Of a DNA stretch of 64,000 nucleotides, positions 40,741-50,859 are shown in pieces. Origin of the DNA: Thiobacillus sp. (GTDB lineage: Bacteria > Pseudomonadota > Gammaproteobacteria > Burkholderiales > Thiobacillaceae). The translations under genes were made by a program, and so were the position numbers. The notes beneath the pieces were generated by a model. That model saw only the letters and a list, made by a program, of their open reading frames with translations. It had not been told where the DNA came from and searched no databases. The stretch covers positions 1 through 64,000 of the forward strand of contig JAGVGD010000012.1 in the NCBI GenBank assembly GCA_020057245.1, written 5' to 3'. The first letter of the stretch is position 1. Each line of letters starts with the position of its first letter.

Positions 40741-41382
40741 ATGGCAACTTACGATCTGGACGAGCAGGAACAGCTGGACTCCCTGAAAGCCTGGTGGAAA
40801 CGCTGGGGCAGCCTGACCCTGCTCGCGCTGGCGATCGTCGTCGCGGCTGCAGCAGGCTGGCGCTACTGGCAGAACCGCACCCTGACGCAAAGCCTGGAAG
40901 CCGCCAGCGTGTACCAGAATCTGACCCAGTCGCTGGCGACCAACGACGCCAAGGCAGCACGTGCGGCGGGCGCCATGCTGATCGACAAGTACCAGGACAC
41001 CGCCTACGCCCCGCGCGCGGCGCTGCTGCTGGCCAAGCTGAACGTGATGGGCAAGGATCTGAAAAGCGCACAGACCCAGCTGGAATGGGCTGCGAACAAC
41101 AGCAAGGAACCGTTCGTCAAGGATCTGGCGCGGCTGCGGCTGGCCGGCGTGCAGCTTGACCAGAAGCAATACGATGCCGCCCTGAAAACCCTGGGTGCAA
41201 CGCATAGCGATGCCTATGCGTTTCGCTTTCTCGACCTGAAAGGCGATGTCCTGCTGGCGCAGGGCAAACCGGCCGAGGCGCGTGCAGCCTACCAGGCGGC
41301 GTTCGGCAAGATGGCGGAAGACAGCGCGTACCGCAGCATTGTCGAGCTGAAGCTGGACGCATTGGGAGGGGCCACCAAGTGA
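40741..41382 (+). CDS. yfgM: YfgM-family TPR protein, SecYEG/BamB-associated
   Basis: 213 residues: short cytoplasmic start, one membrane helix (about 25-42) and a periplasmic TPR-like domain. YfgM acts with PpiD at the Sec translocon. Its stop overlaps the bamB start. Order hisS-yfgM-bamB-der is conserved in proteobacteria. Confidence 0.9.
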   Translation: MATYDLDEQEQLDSLKAWWKRWGSLTLLALAIVVAAAAGWRYWQNRTLTQSLEAASVYQNLTQSLATNDAKAARAAGAMLIDKYQDTAYAPRAALLLAKLNVMGKDLKSAQTQLEWAANNSKEPFVKDLARLRLAGVQLDQKQYDAALKTLGATHSDAYAFRFLDLKGDVLLAQGKPAEARAAYQAAFGKMAEDSAYRSIVELKLDALGGATK

Positions 41383-42518
41383 AGAAGCCACTGCTCGCTG
41401 CCAGTCTGATACTGGCTGTTTCGGGGTGCAGCACGGTCAGTGACTGGGTCGGCATGGGGCCCGACAAGCCCAAGCCCGCGGCACTGGTTGAATTCACCGC
41501 GGCGGCAGCATTGAGCCAGGCCTGGAAAGCCGATAGCGGCGAGTCGCAAGGCTATCTGTTCAGCCCGCAGGCCGATGGAGACGCGGTCTATGCGGCGGGA
41601 AGCGATCAGGTGGTGAGCTTGGGCTTGTCGAGCGGGCGCACCAACTGGAAAGTCGAGTCCGAAGCCAGGCTGTCGGCCGGAACCGGCGTCGGGCAGGGGC
41701 TGGTGCTGGCGGGCGGCAGCAAGGGCGAACTGCTCGCGCTCGATCAGAAGACGGGCCAGCAGCGCTGGAAAGTGGCGTTGTCGAGCGAAGTGATCGGACA
41801 GATGCTGGTGCAGTCGGATACGGTCATTGTCCGTACCGGCGATGGCCGGGTGCAGGGACTGGCCATCGCCGACGGCAGCCGCAAATGGCTGTACAGCCGT
41901 ACTTTGCCGGTGCTGAGCCTGCGTGGATCGGGCGGCATGGTGGTGCGCGACGACGTGCTCTACGCAGGTTTTCCCGGCGGCAAGCTGGTGGCCCTGAACG
42001 CCACCAACGGCGCGCAGCTGTGGGAAGCCACGGTGGCCTTGCCGCGCGGTGCGACGGAACTGGAGCGGGTGGCCGATGTGATGGGTAATCCGGTCGTCGA
42101 TATGCGCCAGGTGTGCGCCGTGGCCTATCAGGGGCGCGTCGCCTGCTTCGACCGTAGCAGCGGTGCACCGCTGTGGGCGCGCGACACTTCCAGCAACAGT
42201 GGCCTGGCGATGGACGAGCGCAATGTGTATGTCAGCGATGACAAGGACACCGTGACCGCCTACGATAAATCCAGCGGCCGCGCCGGCTGGAAACAGGACA
42301 AACTGGCACGCCGCCAGATCACGGCGCCGCTGGCGCTGGGGGTGTGGGTGGTGGTGGCCGACAGCGAAGGCTACGTGCATGTGCTGTCGGCGGACGATGG
42401 CAGTTTTGTGGCGCGCGCCCAGGCCGGTGGCGTCGTGCGCACCGCGCCGGTCGATATCGGGCCGGGATTCGCAGTGCAGACGGGCAAGGGCGACGTGGTT
42501 GCCTTCAAGCTCAATTAA
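41379..42518 (+). CDS. bamB: Outer-membrane assembly lipoprotein BamB
   Basis: 379 residues starting with GTG. Lipid cysteine C17 (LAVSGC). Eight PQQ-like beta-propeller repeats (for example 'RTNWKVE', 'GQQRWKVAL', 'GRAGWKQD'). It is a scaffold of the BAM complex. Genes bepA-like (12 kb) and bamB serve the same process but are not linked. Confidence 0.95.
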   Translation: MKKPLLAASLILAVSGCSTVSDWVGMGPDKPKPAALVEFTAAAALSQAWKADSGESQGYLFSPQADGDAVYAAGSDQVVSLGLSSGRTNWKVESEARLSAGTGVGQGLVLAGGSKGELLALDQKTGQQRWKVALSSEVIGQMLVQSDTVIVRTGDGRVQGLAIADGSRKWLYSRTLPVLSLRGSGGMVVRDDVLYAGFPGGKLVALNATNGAQLWEATVALPRGATELERVADVMGNPVVDMRQVCAVAYQGRVACFDRSSGAPLWARDTSSNSGLAMDERNVYVSDDKDTVTAYDKSSGRAGWKQDKLARRQITAPLALGVWVVVADSEGYVHVLSADDGSFVARAQAGGVVRTAPVDIGPGFAVQTGKGDVVAFKLN

Positions 42519-42572
42519 TTACTTCATAAAAACCGGCATGCAGATCGAATCTGCCTGCCAGCAAGGATAAGC

Positions 42573-43982
42573 ATGCTTCCCACCCTGGTACTTGTCGGAC
42601 GCCCTAACGTCGGCAAGTCCACGCTATTCAACCGCCTCACCGGGACCCGCGACGCGCTGGTGCACGACCTGCCCGGAATGACGCGCGATCGCCACTATGG
42701 CCGCGGCCGCATCGGCGACAAGCCGTATCTGGTGGTCGACACCGGCGGTCTCGAGCCGGTGGCCAAGGAAGGCATCATGGCCGAAATGGCCCGTCAGACC
42801 TTGCAGGCCATCGACGAAGCCGACGCCGTCATTTTCATGGTCGATGCGCGCAGCGGCATGACCGCGCAGGACAAGGTGATCGCCGACCGCCTGCGTCGTG
42901 CGGCGTGCCCGGTATGGCTCGCGGTCAACAAGGCGGAAGGGATGAATTCTGCGGTGATCACGGCAGAGTTTCACGAACTGGCATTGGGCGATCCGCTGGC
43001 GATTTCAGGTGCGCATGGCGATGGCATTGCCGATCTGGTGAATCTGGCGTTGGAGCCGTTTCCTGTCGACGAAGAAAAATCCGACGATTTCGGCATCCCT
43101 AAAATCGCCCTGGTGGGGCGCCCCAACGTCGGCAAGTCGACGCTGGTCAATGCGCTGGTCGGCGAAGAGCGCGTGATTGCATTCGACCAGCCGGGCACGA
43201 CGCGCGATTCGATTTATGTCGATTTCGAACGCGACGGCAAACCCTACACCCTGATCGACACCGCCGGCGTGCGGCGCCGCGGCAAGGTGTTCGAGACGGT
43301 GGAGAAATTTTCGGTCATCAAGACCCTGCAGGCGATCGAGGATGCCAACGTCGTGGTGCTGGTGCTCGATGCGCGGGAAAACATTTCCGAGCAGGACGCG
43401 CATCTGGCGGGCTTCATTCTCGAAGCCGGACGTGCGCTGGTGGTGGCGATCAACAAATGGGACGGTCTGTCGCCCGAGCAGCGCGACGACATCAAGCGCG
43501 ACATCGGGCGCAAGCTGGCCTTCCTCGACTTCGCGCGTTTCAACTACATTTCCGCGCTGAAAGCCAAGGGGCTGGAAAACCTGCTGAAAGATGTTGAAGC
43601 GGCGCACGCCGCCGCCTTCATCAAGCTCTCCACGCCCAAGCTCACGCGTGTTTTGGAGATGGCGGTGGAGCAGCATGCACCGCCCAAATCCGGCCTGTTC
43701 CGCCCGAAACCGCGTTATGCGCATCAGGGCGGCAAAAACCCGCCCGTGATCATCCTGCACGGCAACGCGCTGGAAGGTCTGCGCGACGACTACAAACGCT
43801 ATCTGGAAAGCAGTTTTCGCAAGGCGTTCAAACTGCAGGGCACGCCCTTGCGCATCCAGGTCAAGGAAGACACGGGCAAGAATCCGTATGAAGGCAAGGC
43901 ACGCGCGCCGCTCACCGAAAGCGAAGCGACGCGGATGCGGCGCAAGAAACGGGTGCGCCGCAAAGTTTACGGTTCGGACTGA
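42573..43982 (+). CDS. der: GTPase Der (EngA)
   Basis: 469 residues with two tandem G domains, each with a [10 protein letters not shown]-loop, and a KH-like C-terminal domain ending in a basic tail ([13 protein letters not shown]). It assists 50S ribosome assembly. Confidence 0.98.
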   Translation: MLPTLVLVGRPNVGKSTLFNRLTGTRDALVHDLPGMTRDRHYGRGRIGDKPYLVVDTGGLEPVAKEGIMAEMARQTLQAIDEADAVIFMVDARSGMTAQDKVIADRLRRAACPVWLAVNKAEGMNSAVITAEFHELALGDPLAISGAHGDGIADLVNLALEPFPVDEEKSDDFGIPKIALVGRPNVGKSTLVNALVGEERVIAFDQPGTTRDSIYVDFERDGKPYTLIDTAGVRRRGKVFETVEKFSVIKTLQAIEDANVVVLVLDARENISEQDAHLAGFILEAGRALVVAINKWDGLSPEQRDDIKRDIGRKLAFLDFARFNYISALKAKGLENLLKDVEAAHAAAFIKLSTPKLTRVLEMAVEQHAPPKSGLFRPKPRYAHQGGKNPPVIILHGNALEGLRDDYKRYLESSFRKAFKLQGTPLRIQVKEDTGKNPYEGKARAPLTESEATRMRRKKRVRRKVYGSD

Positions 43983-43989
43983 GTCGTTC

Positions 43990-46002
43990 GTGCGTCCCCT
44001 GTTAGTCAAATTCGGGCCGGCGCTGCTGGTGCTGGCCGGCGTGCTGTCGGGAATCCTGTTTACCCTGCAGACCCTGGGTGCGGCCGATGCGCACATGCGC
44101 GAACAACGGCTGACCGAAGTCCGTTTGATGGAACGCACGTTCGACTGGACCGCGGTACAGGCGCTGCGTGGCGAGCCGGGCGATGCGACACGGCCCGAAT
44201 ATGTTCGTATCAAACAACAGCTCGAAGCCTTGCGCAGCGTGAGCTCGCAGTACCGCTTCGTCTATCTGATGGCCCTGCGGGGCAAGGAGGATGTCCGTTT
44301 CCTGGCGGACTCCGAGCCGCCTGGATCACCTGACTTCTCTCCTGCCGGCATGCCGTATGGCGAGGCCACCCCGCAGCTGGTCGGCCTGTTTTCCGGTGGT
44401 CAGGCGCTCGCCGAAGGGCCGGTCAAGGATCGCTGGGGTATGTGGGTCAGCGCACTGGTGCCGCATGTCGACCCGCAAAGCGGGCGGGTGCTGGCAGTAC
44501 TGGGGCTCGATGTCGATGCCCGTGAATGGCGACGCACGTTATGGCAGGCGGCCCTGCTGCCGCTTGGGGCGACCCTGGCCTTCGTGCTGGTGTCCGGTCT
44601 GATGCTGCGCCAGCGCGCCCGTACCCGCAAGGAGCTTGCGCGGCTCAAGTCGTCCGAAGATCAGCTGTACGAACAGGCGCATCACGACAGCCTCACCGGC
44701 CTGCCCAATCAACGCCTGCTGGCCGATCGCATGCACCAGGTGCTGTCGCATGCGCACCGGATGGAAAGCCGGGCGGCGATCCTGTTTCTCGATCTCGACC
44801 GCTTCAAGAACGTCAATGATTCGCTCGGCCATGCCATGGGCGACGCTTTGCTGTGCGAGGTGGCCAGGCGCTTGCGTGCGCTGGTACGCGAGGACGACAC
44901 TGTGGCGCGGCTGGGGGGCGACGAGTTCGTGATTCTGCTGCCCGAGTATCTGCATGACGATGATGCGCGCCACGTGGCCGAGAAAATCATTGCCGAACTG
45001 GCCAAACCGATCACGGTGGGCGGCCAGACCGTGTCGGTGGGCGTGAGTATCGGTATCGCGCAGTATCCCGACGATGCGCTTGACTCAGCGGGCTGGCTGG
45101 CCTGCGCCGACCGCGCCATGTACGCGGCCAAGGACAGCGGCCGCAACACCTATCAGTTCGCCGACCCGTTGCAGAATGCGCGCGCGCGGGAACGGCTGTC
45201 GATCGAAACCGGCCTGCGCCAGGGGCTCGCCCACGGCGAGTTCGTGCTGTATTACCAGCCGGTATTTTCGCTGGCGCATGGGGGCCTCACCGGAGTCGAG
45301 GCGCTGGTGCGCTGGAATCATCCGGAGTGGGGGCGGGTGGAGCCGGCGCGCTTTATTCCAGTGGCCGAGGATTCCGGCCTGATCGTGCCGCTGGGCGACT
45401 GGATCCTCGCCGAGGCCTGCAGTGCCGCGCAACGATGGAACCGTCAGGGCGCTCCGGCAGTGCCTGTCATGGTGAACGTGTCGGCCTTGCAGTTGCGTCG
45501 CCCGGGCTTCGATGGCCGGGTGGCCGAGGTGTTGCAGGAGACCAGCTTGCCGGCAAACCTGCTGGAACTCGAGTTGACCGAGACGACCATCATGCAGGAA
45601 ACCCTGGTGGGCTCGGCCATGCTGGGCCGCCTGGCGGAAGAGGGCGTGCGTCTGGCCATCGACGATTTCGGCACGGGTTATTCCAGTCTCGCCTACCTGC
45701 GGCAACTCGACGCCACCCGCCTGAAAATCGACCGCAGCTTTGTCGCGGACATGGTCGAGGATGCCGAGGCGCGTGTCATCGTGACCAGCATGATGGGGCT
45801 GGCGCGTGCACTGGGCCTGAAAGTGACCGCTGAAGGCGTGGAAACCGGGGCGCAGCTTGAATTGCTGCGGACCTTGGGATGCGATGACGTGCAGGGGTTT
45901 TATTGTGCGCGGCCGATGCCGGAAGCGGACTTCCTGGCGCGCCTGCCGGACTGGATGAACGGCGGCTTCAGTCCAGCCAGCGCACCAGATAAAACAGCTT
46001 GA
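43990..46002 (+). CDS. Membrane GGDEF-EAL protein (c-di-GMP turnover)
   Basis: 670 residues from GTG at 43990, eight bases after der. Two membrane helices (about 7-27 and 185-205) enclose a periplasmic sensor of Cache/CHASE type. GGDEF is intact (309-313) and EAL is intact (437-439), with ELTE, DDFGTGYSS (558-566), KIDRSF and AEGVE, so both cyclase and phosphodiesterase activity are possible. Its last 35 bases overlap the convergent gene at 45968. It sits where hfq often lies between der and hflX. Confidence 0.9.
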   Translation: MRPLLVKFGPALLVLAGVLSGILFTLQTLGAADAHMREQRLTEVRLMERTFDWTAVQALRGEPGDATRPEYVRIKQQLEALRSVSSQYRFVYLMALRGKEDVRFLADSEPPGSPDFSPAGMPYGEATPQLVGLFSGGQALAEGPVKDRWGMWVSALVPHVDPQSGRVLAVLGLDVDAREWRRTLWQAALLPLGATLAFVLVSGLMLRQRARTRKELARLKSSEDQLYEQAHHDSLTGLPNQRLLADRMHQVLSHAHRMESRAAILFLDLDRFKNVNDSLGHAMGDALLCEVARRLRALVREDDTVARLGGDEFVILLPEYLHDDDARHVAEKIIAELAKPITVGGQTVSVGVSIGIAQYPDDALDSAGWLACADRAMYAAKDSGRNTYQFADPLQNARARERLSIETGLRQGLAHGEFVLYYQPVFSLAHGGLTGVEALVRWNHPEWGRVEPARFIPVAEDSGLIVPLGDWILAEACSAAQRWNRQGAPAVPVMVNVSALQLRRPGFDGRVAEVLQETSLPANLLELELTETTIMQETLVGSAMLGRLAEEGVRLAIDDFGTGYSSLAYLRQLDATRLKIDRSFVADMVEDAEARVIVTSMMGLARALGLKVTAEGVETGAQLELLRTLGCDDVQGFYCARPMPEADFLARLPDWMNGGFSPASAPDKTA

Positions 46003-46219
46003 AGCCTTCGGACGAGCGCGACGGCCCGCTGGCGAGCGCGGCGTGGCGGCTCTTTGCCGGGTCGGCATGCGCCAGTGCATCAGCTTCGCTGGGATAAATC
46101 TCCACCACGCCTTCGGGAAAACGATTCCGCTTTTTGCCGGAAGGCGAATAAATCACCACCGCCGAGGTGCCGACGACCTTGGATTCGACATCGGTGAACA
46201 GGCTGGTGGCTTGCGGCAT
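45968..46219 (-). CDS. Small hypothetical protein, 83 aa
   Basis: Soluble, basic; 'SAVVIYSPSGKKRNRFPEGVVEIYPSEADALAHADPAKSRHAAL' reads like a small mixed alpha/beta domain. No family recognised. It follows the 94-residue gene by 12 bases on the same strand and overlaps the end of the convergent GGDEF-EAL gene by 35 bases. The start has only a weak ribosome site. Confidence 0.6.
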   Translation of the reverse strand: MPQATSLFTDVESKVVGTSAVVIYSPSGKKRNRFPEGVVEIYPSEADALAHADPAKSRHAALASGPSRSSEGFKLFYLVRWLD

Positions 46220-46231
46220 CTCGTTCTGGGT

Positions 46232-46516
46232 TCAGTGCGACTTTTTGGGAATGCTGCTGATCTTGACGGCGTGGGTGTTCGGCGTGTCGTCGGTGAAGTG
46301 CGGGCGCTCGTCCAGGGTGCGGCCGGTCAGTTGCGACAGTTCGGTTTCGCGGACGGAAATCACCATCAGGCAATCCTTGATGCCGAGCACGGTGGCCTCG
46401 GACAGCGGGCTGGGCTTGCCGTTGCGCGGCGCGGTGTCGCGCACGATGGAAGTCAGCGTCTTGCGCATCATGCGCATCAGGCGCTGTTCGTCGTGCAGGG
46501 CTTTTTCATTGTCCAT
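46232..46516 (-). CDS. Small conserved protein, 94 aa
   Basis: Starts MDNEKALHDEQRLMRMMRKT after a GGAG site at normal distance; the frame is open further upstream but without signal. Helical N-terminus and 'PLSEATVLGIKDCLMVISVRETEL'. Similar small proteins are common in betaproteobacteria with no known role. Divergent from the GalT-like gene across 171 bases. Confidence 0.7.
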   Translation of the reverse strand: MDNEKALHDEQRLMRMMRKTLTSIVRDTAPRNGKPSPLSEATVLGIKDCLMVISVRETELSQLTGRTLDERPHFTDDTPNTHAVKISSIPKKSH

Positions 46517-46687
46517 GGGAAGGGCTCCAGAGTGTCGGCAAAGTTCTGACATTGTCGGTGTCGGTCCGCGCCACGTCAACGCAAGGCCCTGATTGCCGGG
46601 GGGATAAAGTGTCCGAGTGGGGGCATAAGCAGAATGAACTGCCGCCGTCATAAGGCTGTTTTATGCTTGCGGAAGGAGGAAGTGCCC

Positions 46688-47776
46688 ATGTCCGAAATTC
46701 AGGCTGACACCCAAGATGTCCGCGAAATCCGTATCAACCCGATTGTGCCGAGCGAATCGGTTCTGGTCGCCACCGCGCGCAGCATGCGCCCGAAGAAGGC
46801 CGAGGAGCTGGCGCCGCGCGATACGCGCAAGCACGTCGAAACCTGCCCGTTCTGCCGTGGCAACGAACACAAGACTCCGCCGCAGATCATGGCCTGGCCG
46901 GGGGCGGGCGATTGGGATATCCGCATCGTGGAAAACCTCTATCCGGTACTGGGCGACGACCGCGCGCAGGCCGGCTTCAATTTCGGCTTGCAGCAGACCA
47001 TCGATGGCTACGGGCGGCATGAGGTCATCATCGATCACCACGAACACGGCATCGCCGTTCATGAAATGTCCGAATCGCATCTGGCAGGCCTGTTCGGCGT
47101 CTATCAGATGCGGATGCGGCAGCTGTTCGAGTCGGATGAGCGCTTGAAATACGTGCTGATTTTCAAGAATTTCGGTCCTGCGGCCGGGGCCTCGATCCCG
47201 CACACGCATAGCCAGGTGATCGCCATGCCGGTGGTGCCGGTCAACGTCGATGCCGAGGTGAAAAACAGCGCCGCGCACTATGACAAACACCATCACTGCA
47301 TTTTCTGCGCGCTGATCGACGAGGCGCTGACTTTCGAAGCGACGATCTACGATCGCGCGTCCGGCGCGGTGCGGCGCAAAATAAACGTCGGCCAGTATGT
47401 GGTCGAGCGCGGCGAAAAATTCATCGCGATCAAACCGTTCGCCAGCCGCTACGAATGGGAAGTGCATATTTTGCCGCTCGCCCACCAGGCCGATTTTCTG
47501 GACCTGCGTGCAGAAGATCTGCCTGATCTGGCCCGGGTGCTGAAACGCACCATGGCGCGGCTGGACGCCGTTATCGGCGGGGCGCAATACAACTTCTTTT
47601 TGCACACGGTGCCGCATGACGGGCAGCAGGGCGCGCACGCGCACAGTTATCACTGGCACCTGGAAATCTGCCCGCGCACCTCGATTCCAACCGGCTTCGA
47701 GCTCGGCTCGGGCCTGTTTGTCAACACCATCAATCCGGAACAGGCCGCCGAACGCTTGCGCGCAATCGCTTTGTAG
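46688..47776 (+). CDS. GalT-like HIT-family nucleotidyltransferase
   Basis: 362 residues from the ATG after AAGGAGG. GalT/HIT features: CPFC and CIFC zinc-type pairs, active-site IPHTHSQ (H-x-H-x-Q) and a second HWHLEICPR. It could be a galactose-1-phosphate uridylyltransferase or an ADP/ATP sulfurylase-like adenylyltransferase; no Leloir-pathway neighbours are present, so the substrate is open. In a sulfur oxidiser an adenylylsulfate:phosphate (APAT-type) role deserves consideration, but this is speculation. Confidence 0.8.
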   Translation: MSEIQADTQDVREIRINPIVPSESVLVATARSMRPKKAEELAPRDTRKHVETCPFCRGNEHKTPPQIMAWPGAGDWDIRIVENLYPVLGDDRAQAGFNFGLQQTIDGYGRHEVIIDHHEHGIAVHEMSESHLAGLFGVYQMRMRQLFESDERLKYVLIFKNFGPAAGASIPHTHSQVIAMPVVPVNVDAEVKNSAAHYDKHHHCIFCALIDEALTFEATIYDRASGAVRRKINVGQYVVERGEKFIAIKPFASRYEWEVHILPLAHQADFLDLRAEDLPDLARVLKRTMARLDAVIGGAQYNFFLHTVPHDGQQGAHAHSYHWHLEICPRTSIPTGFELGSGLFVNTINPEQAAERLRAIAL

Positions 47777-47826
47777 CAATCGGCTGGGGCTAGAATGGCA
47801 TTCTGTTAACTGCCGCAAGGTTTGTC

Positions 47827-49641
47827 ATGCCGACAGATTATCTTCCCCCTCCCGAACAGGCGCTCGTCAGCTATGGTGACGCACACGTCGTGCGTTTGAA
47901 CGCGCTGTGGAAGCTGTCCGTGCAACCCGGGCTCAGCGACGCCGAGCGCATCCACGCCATGCTGGACATGGCGGCGGACGTGCTGGACATGGACCTGGTG
48001 ATGCTGGGCGATTTCGGCGAGAGCTACACGGCGCGCTATGTCAGCGACCGGCTCGGCGTGCTGCCCGAGGGCACGCAAATGGTGGTGGAGACGGTGCTCT
48101 GCCACGCGGTGCACCTCAGCCGCGAACCCAGCCATATTCCCGACCTGCGCGAACACCCGGTCTACGCCAACCACGCGCTGGTGAACCAGCTTGGGCTGCG
48201 GACCTACTCCGGCTTGCCCGTCACGGCCGGGGACGATGCGCGCTGGGTGCTGGCTTTTTTGCGCCAGCGCTGCGACGCGCCGCCCCTGGCGGTCGATATC
48301 GCCTACATGGGATTGATTGCGGACTGGCTGGGCAATACGCTGCATCAGGCCGCGCATAAACGATTGCTTGAGCAGATAGCCTTGACCGATCCGCTGACCG
48401 GCCTGCCCAACCGGCGTGCAGCAGAGGAGCGCCTGCAGATGGAGGTCGCGCGATTTTCGCGCGACGGCAACGGCTTCGCGCTGGTGTTGCTGGATATCGA
48501 TCACTTCAAGATGGTGAACGACCGTTATGGCCATGCGGTCGGGGATGAGGTGCTGAAGGTCATGGCGCACCGTTTTGAAGCCGGGCAGCGCGAAGGCGAC
48601 TGGGTTGCGCGTTGGGGCGGGGAAGAGTTTCTGTTCGTAATGCACGGCAGCCTGGCGGACGACGCGGTCGGCACCATGGGGCGCTTGCTCAATCGGTGCC
48701 GTGCAGAACCGGTCCCAACCAGCATCGGCGGGATTCCCTTGAGTTTTTCGGCGGGGGTGGCTGCGTTTGACCCGCAAGATACCGATATCGAAGTCGTGCT
48801 GGAAAGAATCGACCATGTCCTGTATCAGGCCAAGGCCAACGGCCGCGACCAGATCCGGTTGGCCGAGCAGCGTGGGGACAAGACGCCCTGGAATGGATCG
48901 CTGCTGCGTCAGGCACTGGCGGACGGGCGGGTGCGCTACGCCACGCAGGCGATCGTCGATCTGCAGAGCGGCCAGGTGGTGGCCGACGAAGCGCTGGCGC
49001 GGATCGAGACGCCATCCGGCGACATTGTCGAGGCCAAGGATTTCGTCGAGCTGGCCGAAGGCCTGGGTTTGATGGCCGAAATCGATCGTCAGGTCACGCG
49101 CGATGTGATGCGGACCTGTGTGGCGCGGATGGAGGGCGGCGGCGCGTCCGGCTTTGCGCATTTCGTGAATGTGTCGCCACAGTTTCTGGCGCGCCATGAT
49201 CTGGTAGAAGAGCTGCTTGGCAACGCCATGAATTTTTGCCAGGGCTGCGGCGTGACGCTGGGGCCGGTCAAGCCCATCGTGCTGGAACTGACCGAGCGTC
49301 AGCACGTTGTCAGTCTGGACAAGCTGCGTGCCGATCTGCAGCCCTTCATCGATTTTGGTTTTCGCCTGGCGCTGGACGATTTTGGCAGCGGTTATTCGTC
49401 CTATCTGTATCTGGCGAACCTGCCGGTGAGCTTCCTCAAAATCGAGGGGTGGCTGGTGCAAAACATGAGTAAGGACCGCAAAGTGGCCGGTATCGTCGAG
49501 AGTCTGGCAAATTTTGCGCGCAAGGAAGGGGTGCTGACCGTGGCAGAGCATGTTGAAGATGCAGAAACAGCCCGCATATTGGCTGACATGGGCGTGGATT
49601 ACGGCCAGGGTTGGCATTTCGGCCGCCCGCAACTGGTTTGA
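47827..49641 (+). CDS. GAF-like GGDEF-EAL protein (c-di-GMP turnover)
   Basis: 604 residues, soluble. N-terminal GAF-like sensor (about 20-170), GGDEF domain with active GGEEF (264-268), and EAL domain with the motif as DEALARIE (EAL at 388-390), VNVSPQ, ELTE, DDFGSGYSS (517-525), KIE in place of KID, and AEHVE. The divergence in the EAL part may lower phosphodiesterase activity. It is the second such protein within 6 kb. Confidence 0.88.
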   Translation: MPTDYLPPPEQALVSYGDAHVVRLNALWKLSVQPGLSDAERIHAMLDMAADVLDMDLVMLGDFGESYTARYVSDRLGVLPEGTQMVVETVLCHAVHLSREPSHIPDLREHPVYANHALVNQLGLRTYSGLPVTAGDDARWVLAFLRQRCDAPPLAVDIAYMGLIADWLGNTLHQAAHKRLLEQIALTDPLTGLPNRRAAEERLQMEVARFSRDGNGFALVLLDIDHFKMVNDRYGHAVGDEVLKVMAHRFEAGQREGDWVARWGGEEFLFVMHGSLADDAVGTMGRLLNRCRAEPVPTSIGGIPLSFSAGVAAFDPQDTDIEVVLERIDHVLYQAKANGRDQIRLAEQRGDKTPWNGSLLRQALADGRVRYATQAIVDLQSGQVVADEALARIETPSGDIVEAKDFVELAEGLGLMAEIDRQVTRDVMRTCVARMEGGGASGFAHFVNVSPQFLARHDLVEELLGNAMNFCQGCGVTLGPVKPIVLELTERQHVVSLDKLRADLQPFIDFGFRLALDDFGSGYSSYLYLANLPVSFLKIEGWLVQNMSKDRKVAGIVESLANFARKEGVLTVAEHVEDAETARILADMGVDYGQGWHFGRPQLV

Positions 49642-49693
49642 TCAAAGGGTGATGGGACGATGGGCGGGATGGCGGATATAAAGGGACGTTCGG

Positions 49694-50848
49694 TTGTTTG
49701 ACCGCCATCAGGGCGGCGAACGCGTCATTCTGGTCGCGCTCGATTTCGGCATGCCCGACTTCGCCGAAAGCGTGGCCGAATTGCGGTTGCTGGCGACCGG
49801 CGCCGGGCTGGAAATCCTCGGGGAGGTACAGGGCAAGCGCAGCCGCCCGGACGCTGCCTTGTTCGCTGGCAGCGGCAAGGCAGACGAAATTGCTGCCCTG
49901 GTCGCTGCCGCCGAGGCCGATGTGGTGATATTCAATCATGAGCTGTCCCCGGCGCAGGAACGCAATCTGGAACGCCGTCTGCAGTGCCGGGTGATCGATC
50001 GCACCAGCCTGATCCTGGATATCTTTGCCAGCCGCGCGAAAAGCGCAGAGGGCAAGTTGCAGGTCGAACTGGCCCAGTTGCAGCACCTGTCCACCCGCCT
50101 GGTACGCGGCTGGACTCACCTCGAGCGGCAGCGTGGCGGGGTCGGCATGCGGGGACCGGGTGAGAAGCAACTTGAAACTGACCGCCGCCTGCTTGGCGTG
50201 CGCGTCAAGGCGCTGCGCGAACGGCTCGCCAGGCTGGGCAAGCAGCGTCGCACCCAGCGGCGCTCGCGTGATCGCCAGCAGGTGCTGTCGGTGGCGCTGG
50301 TGGGCTACACCAATGCCGGGAAATCCACGCTGTTCAATGCCCTGACGCGTGCCGGCGCCTACGCCGCCGACCAGTTGTTTGCCACGCTGGATACCACCAC
50401 CCGCAAGCTGTATCTGCCTGGGCTGGGGGAAATCGTGCTGTCGGATACAGTCGGCTTTATCACGCGCTTGCCGCACGATCTGGTGGCGGCGTTCCGCGCC
50501 ACGCTCGAGGCGACCGCCGAAGCCGATTTGCTGCTGCATGTGATTGATGCTTCGAGCCCGGGGCGCGAACGGCAGATCGAGGCTGTCGAAAAAGTGCTGG
50601 GCGAGATCGGAGCCGATACGGTTCCGCAGCTTCGCGTTTACAACAAGCTCGATTTGACGGGCGTTGCGCCAGGGGTGGGGCGTGACGAATATGGTAAACT
50701 GCAGAGCGTTTATGTGTCCGCGCAAACCGGCGCGGGGCTTGAACTTTTACGTGAGGCGCTGTCAGAAATCCTGAGCGCCAACCGCGTTCAGAACGAGGCT
50801 GCAGCACACGACAAAGCTGCTTTTTCTCCTATGGTTCACACTGCATAA
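49694..50848 (+). CDS. hflX: GTPase HflX
   Basis: 384 residues starting TTG at 49694 after AAGGGA. The N-terminal HflX domain includes GRPDAALFAGSGKADE-like sequence and 'RGGVGMRGPGEKQLETDRR'; the G domain has GYTNAGKST, and NKLD. It splits stalled ribosomes under stress. It heads the hflX-hflK-hflC group. Confidence 0.95.
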   Translation: MFDRHQGGERVILVALDFGMPDFAESVAELRLLATGAGLEILGEVQGKRSRPDAALFAGSGKADEIAALVAAAEADVVIFNHELSPAQERNLERRLQCRVIDRTSLILDIFASRAKSAEGKLQVELAQLQHLSTRLVRGWTHLERQRGGVGMRGPGEKQLETDRRLLGVRVKALRERLARLGKQRRTQRRSRDRQQVLSVALVGYTNAGKSTLFNALTRAGAYAADQLFATLDTTTRKLYLPGLGEIVLSDTVGFITRLPHDLVAAFRATLEATAEADLLLHVIDASSPGRERQIEAVEKVLGEIGADTVPQLRVYNKLDLTGVAPGVGRDEYGKLQSVYVSAQTGAGLELLREALSEILSANRVQNEAAAHDKAAFSPMVHTA

Positions 50849-50859
50849 AGTAATCAAAT

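Noticed and set aside
47806..49632. 608-codon open frame antisense to the second GGDEF-EAL gene
   Set aside because: Shadow frame; the sense frame has clear GGDEF and EAL motifs.
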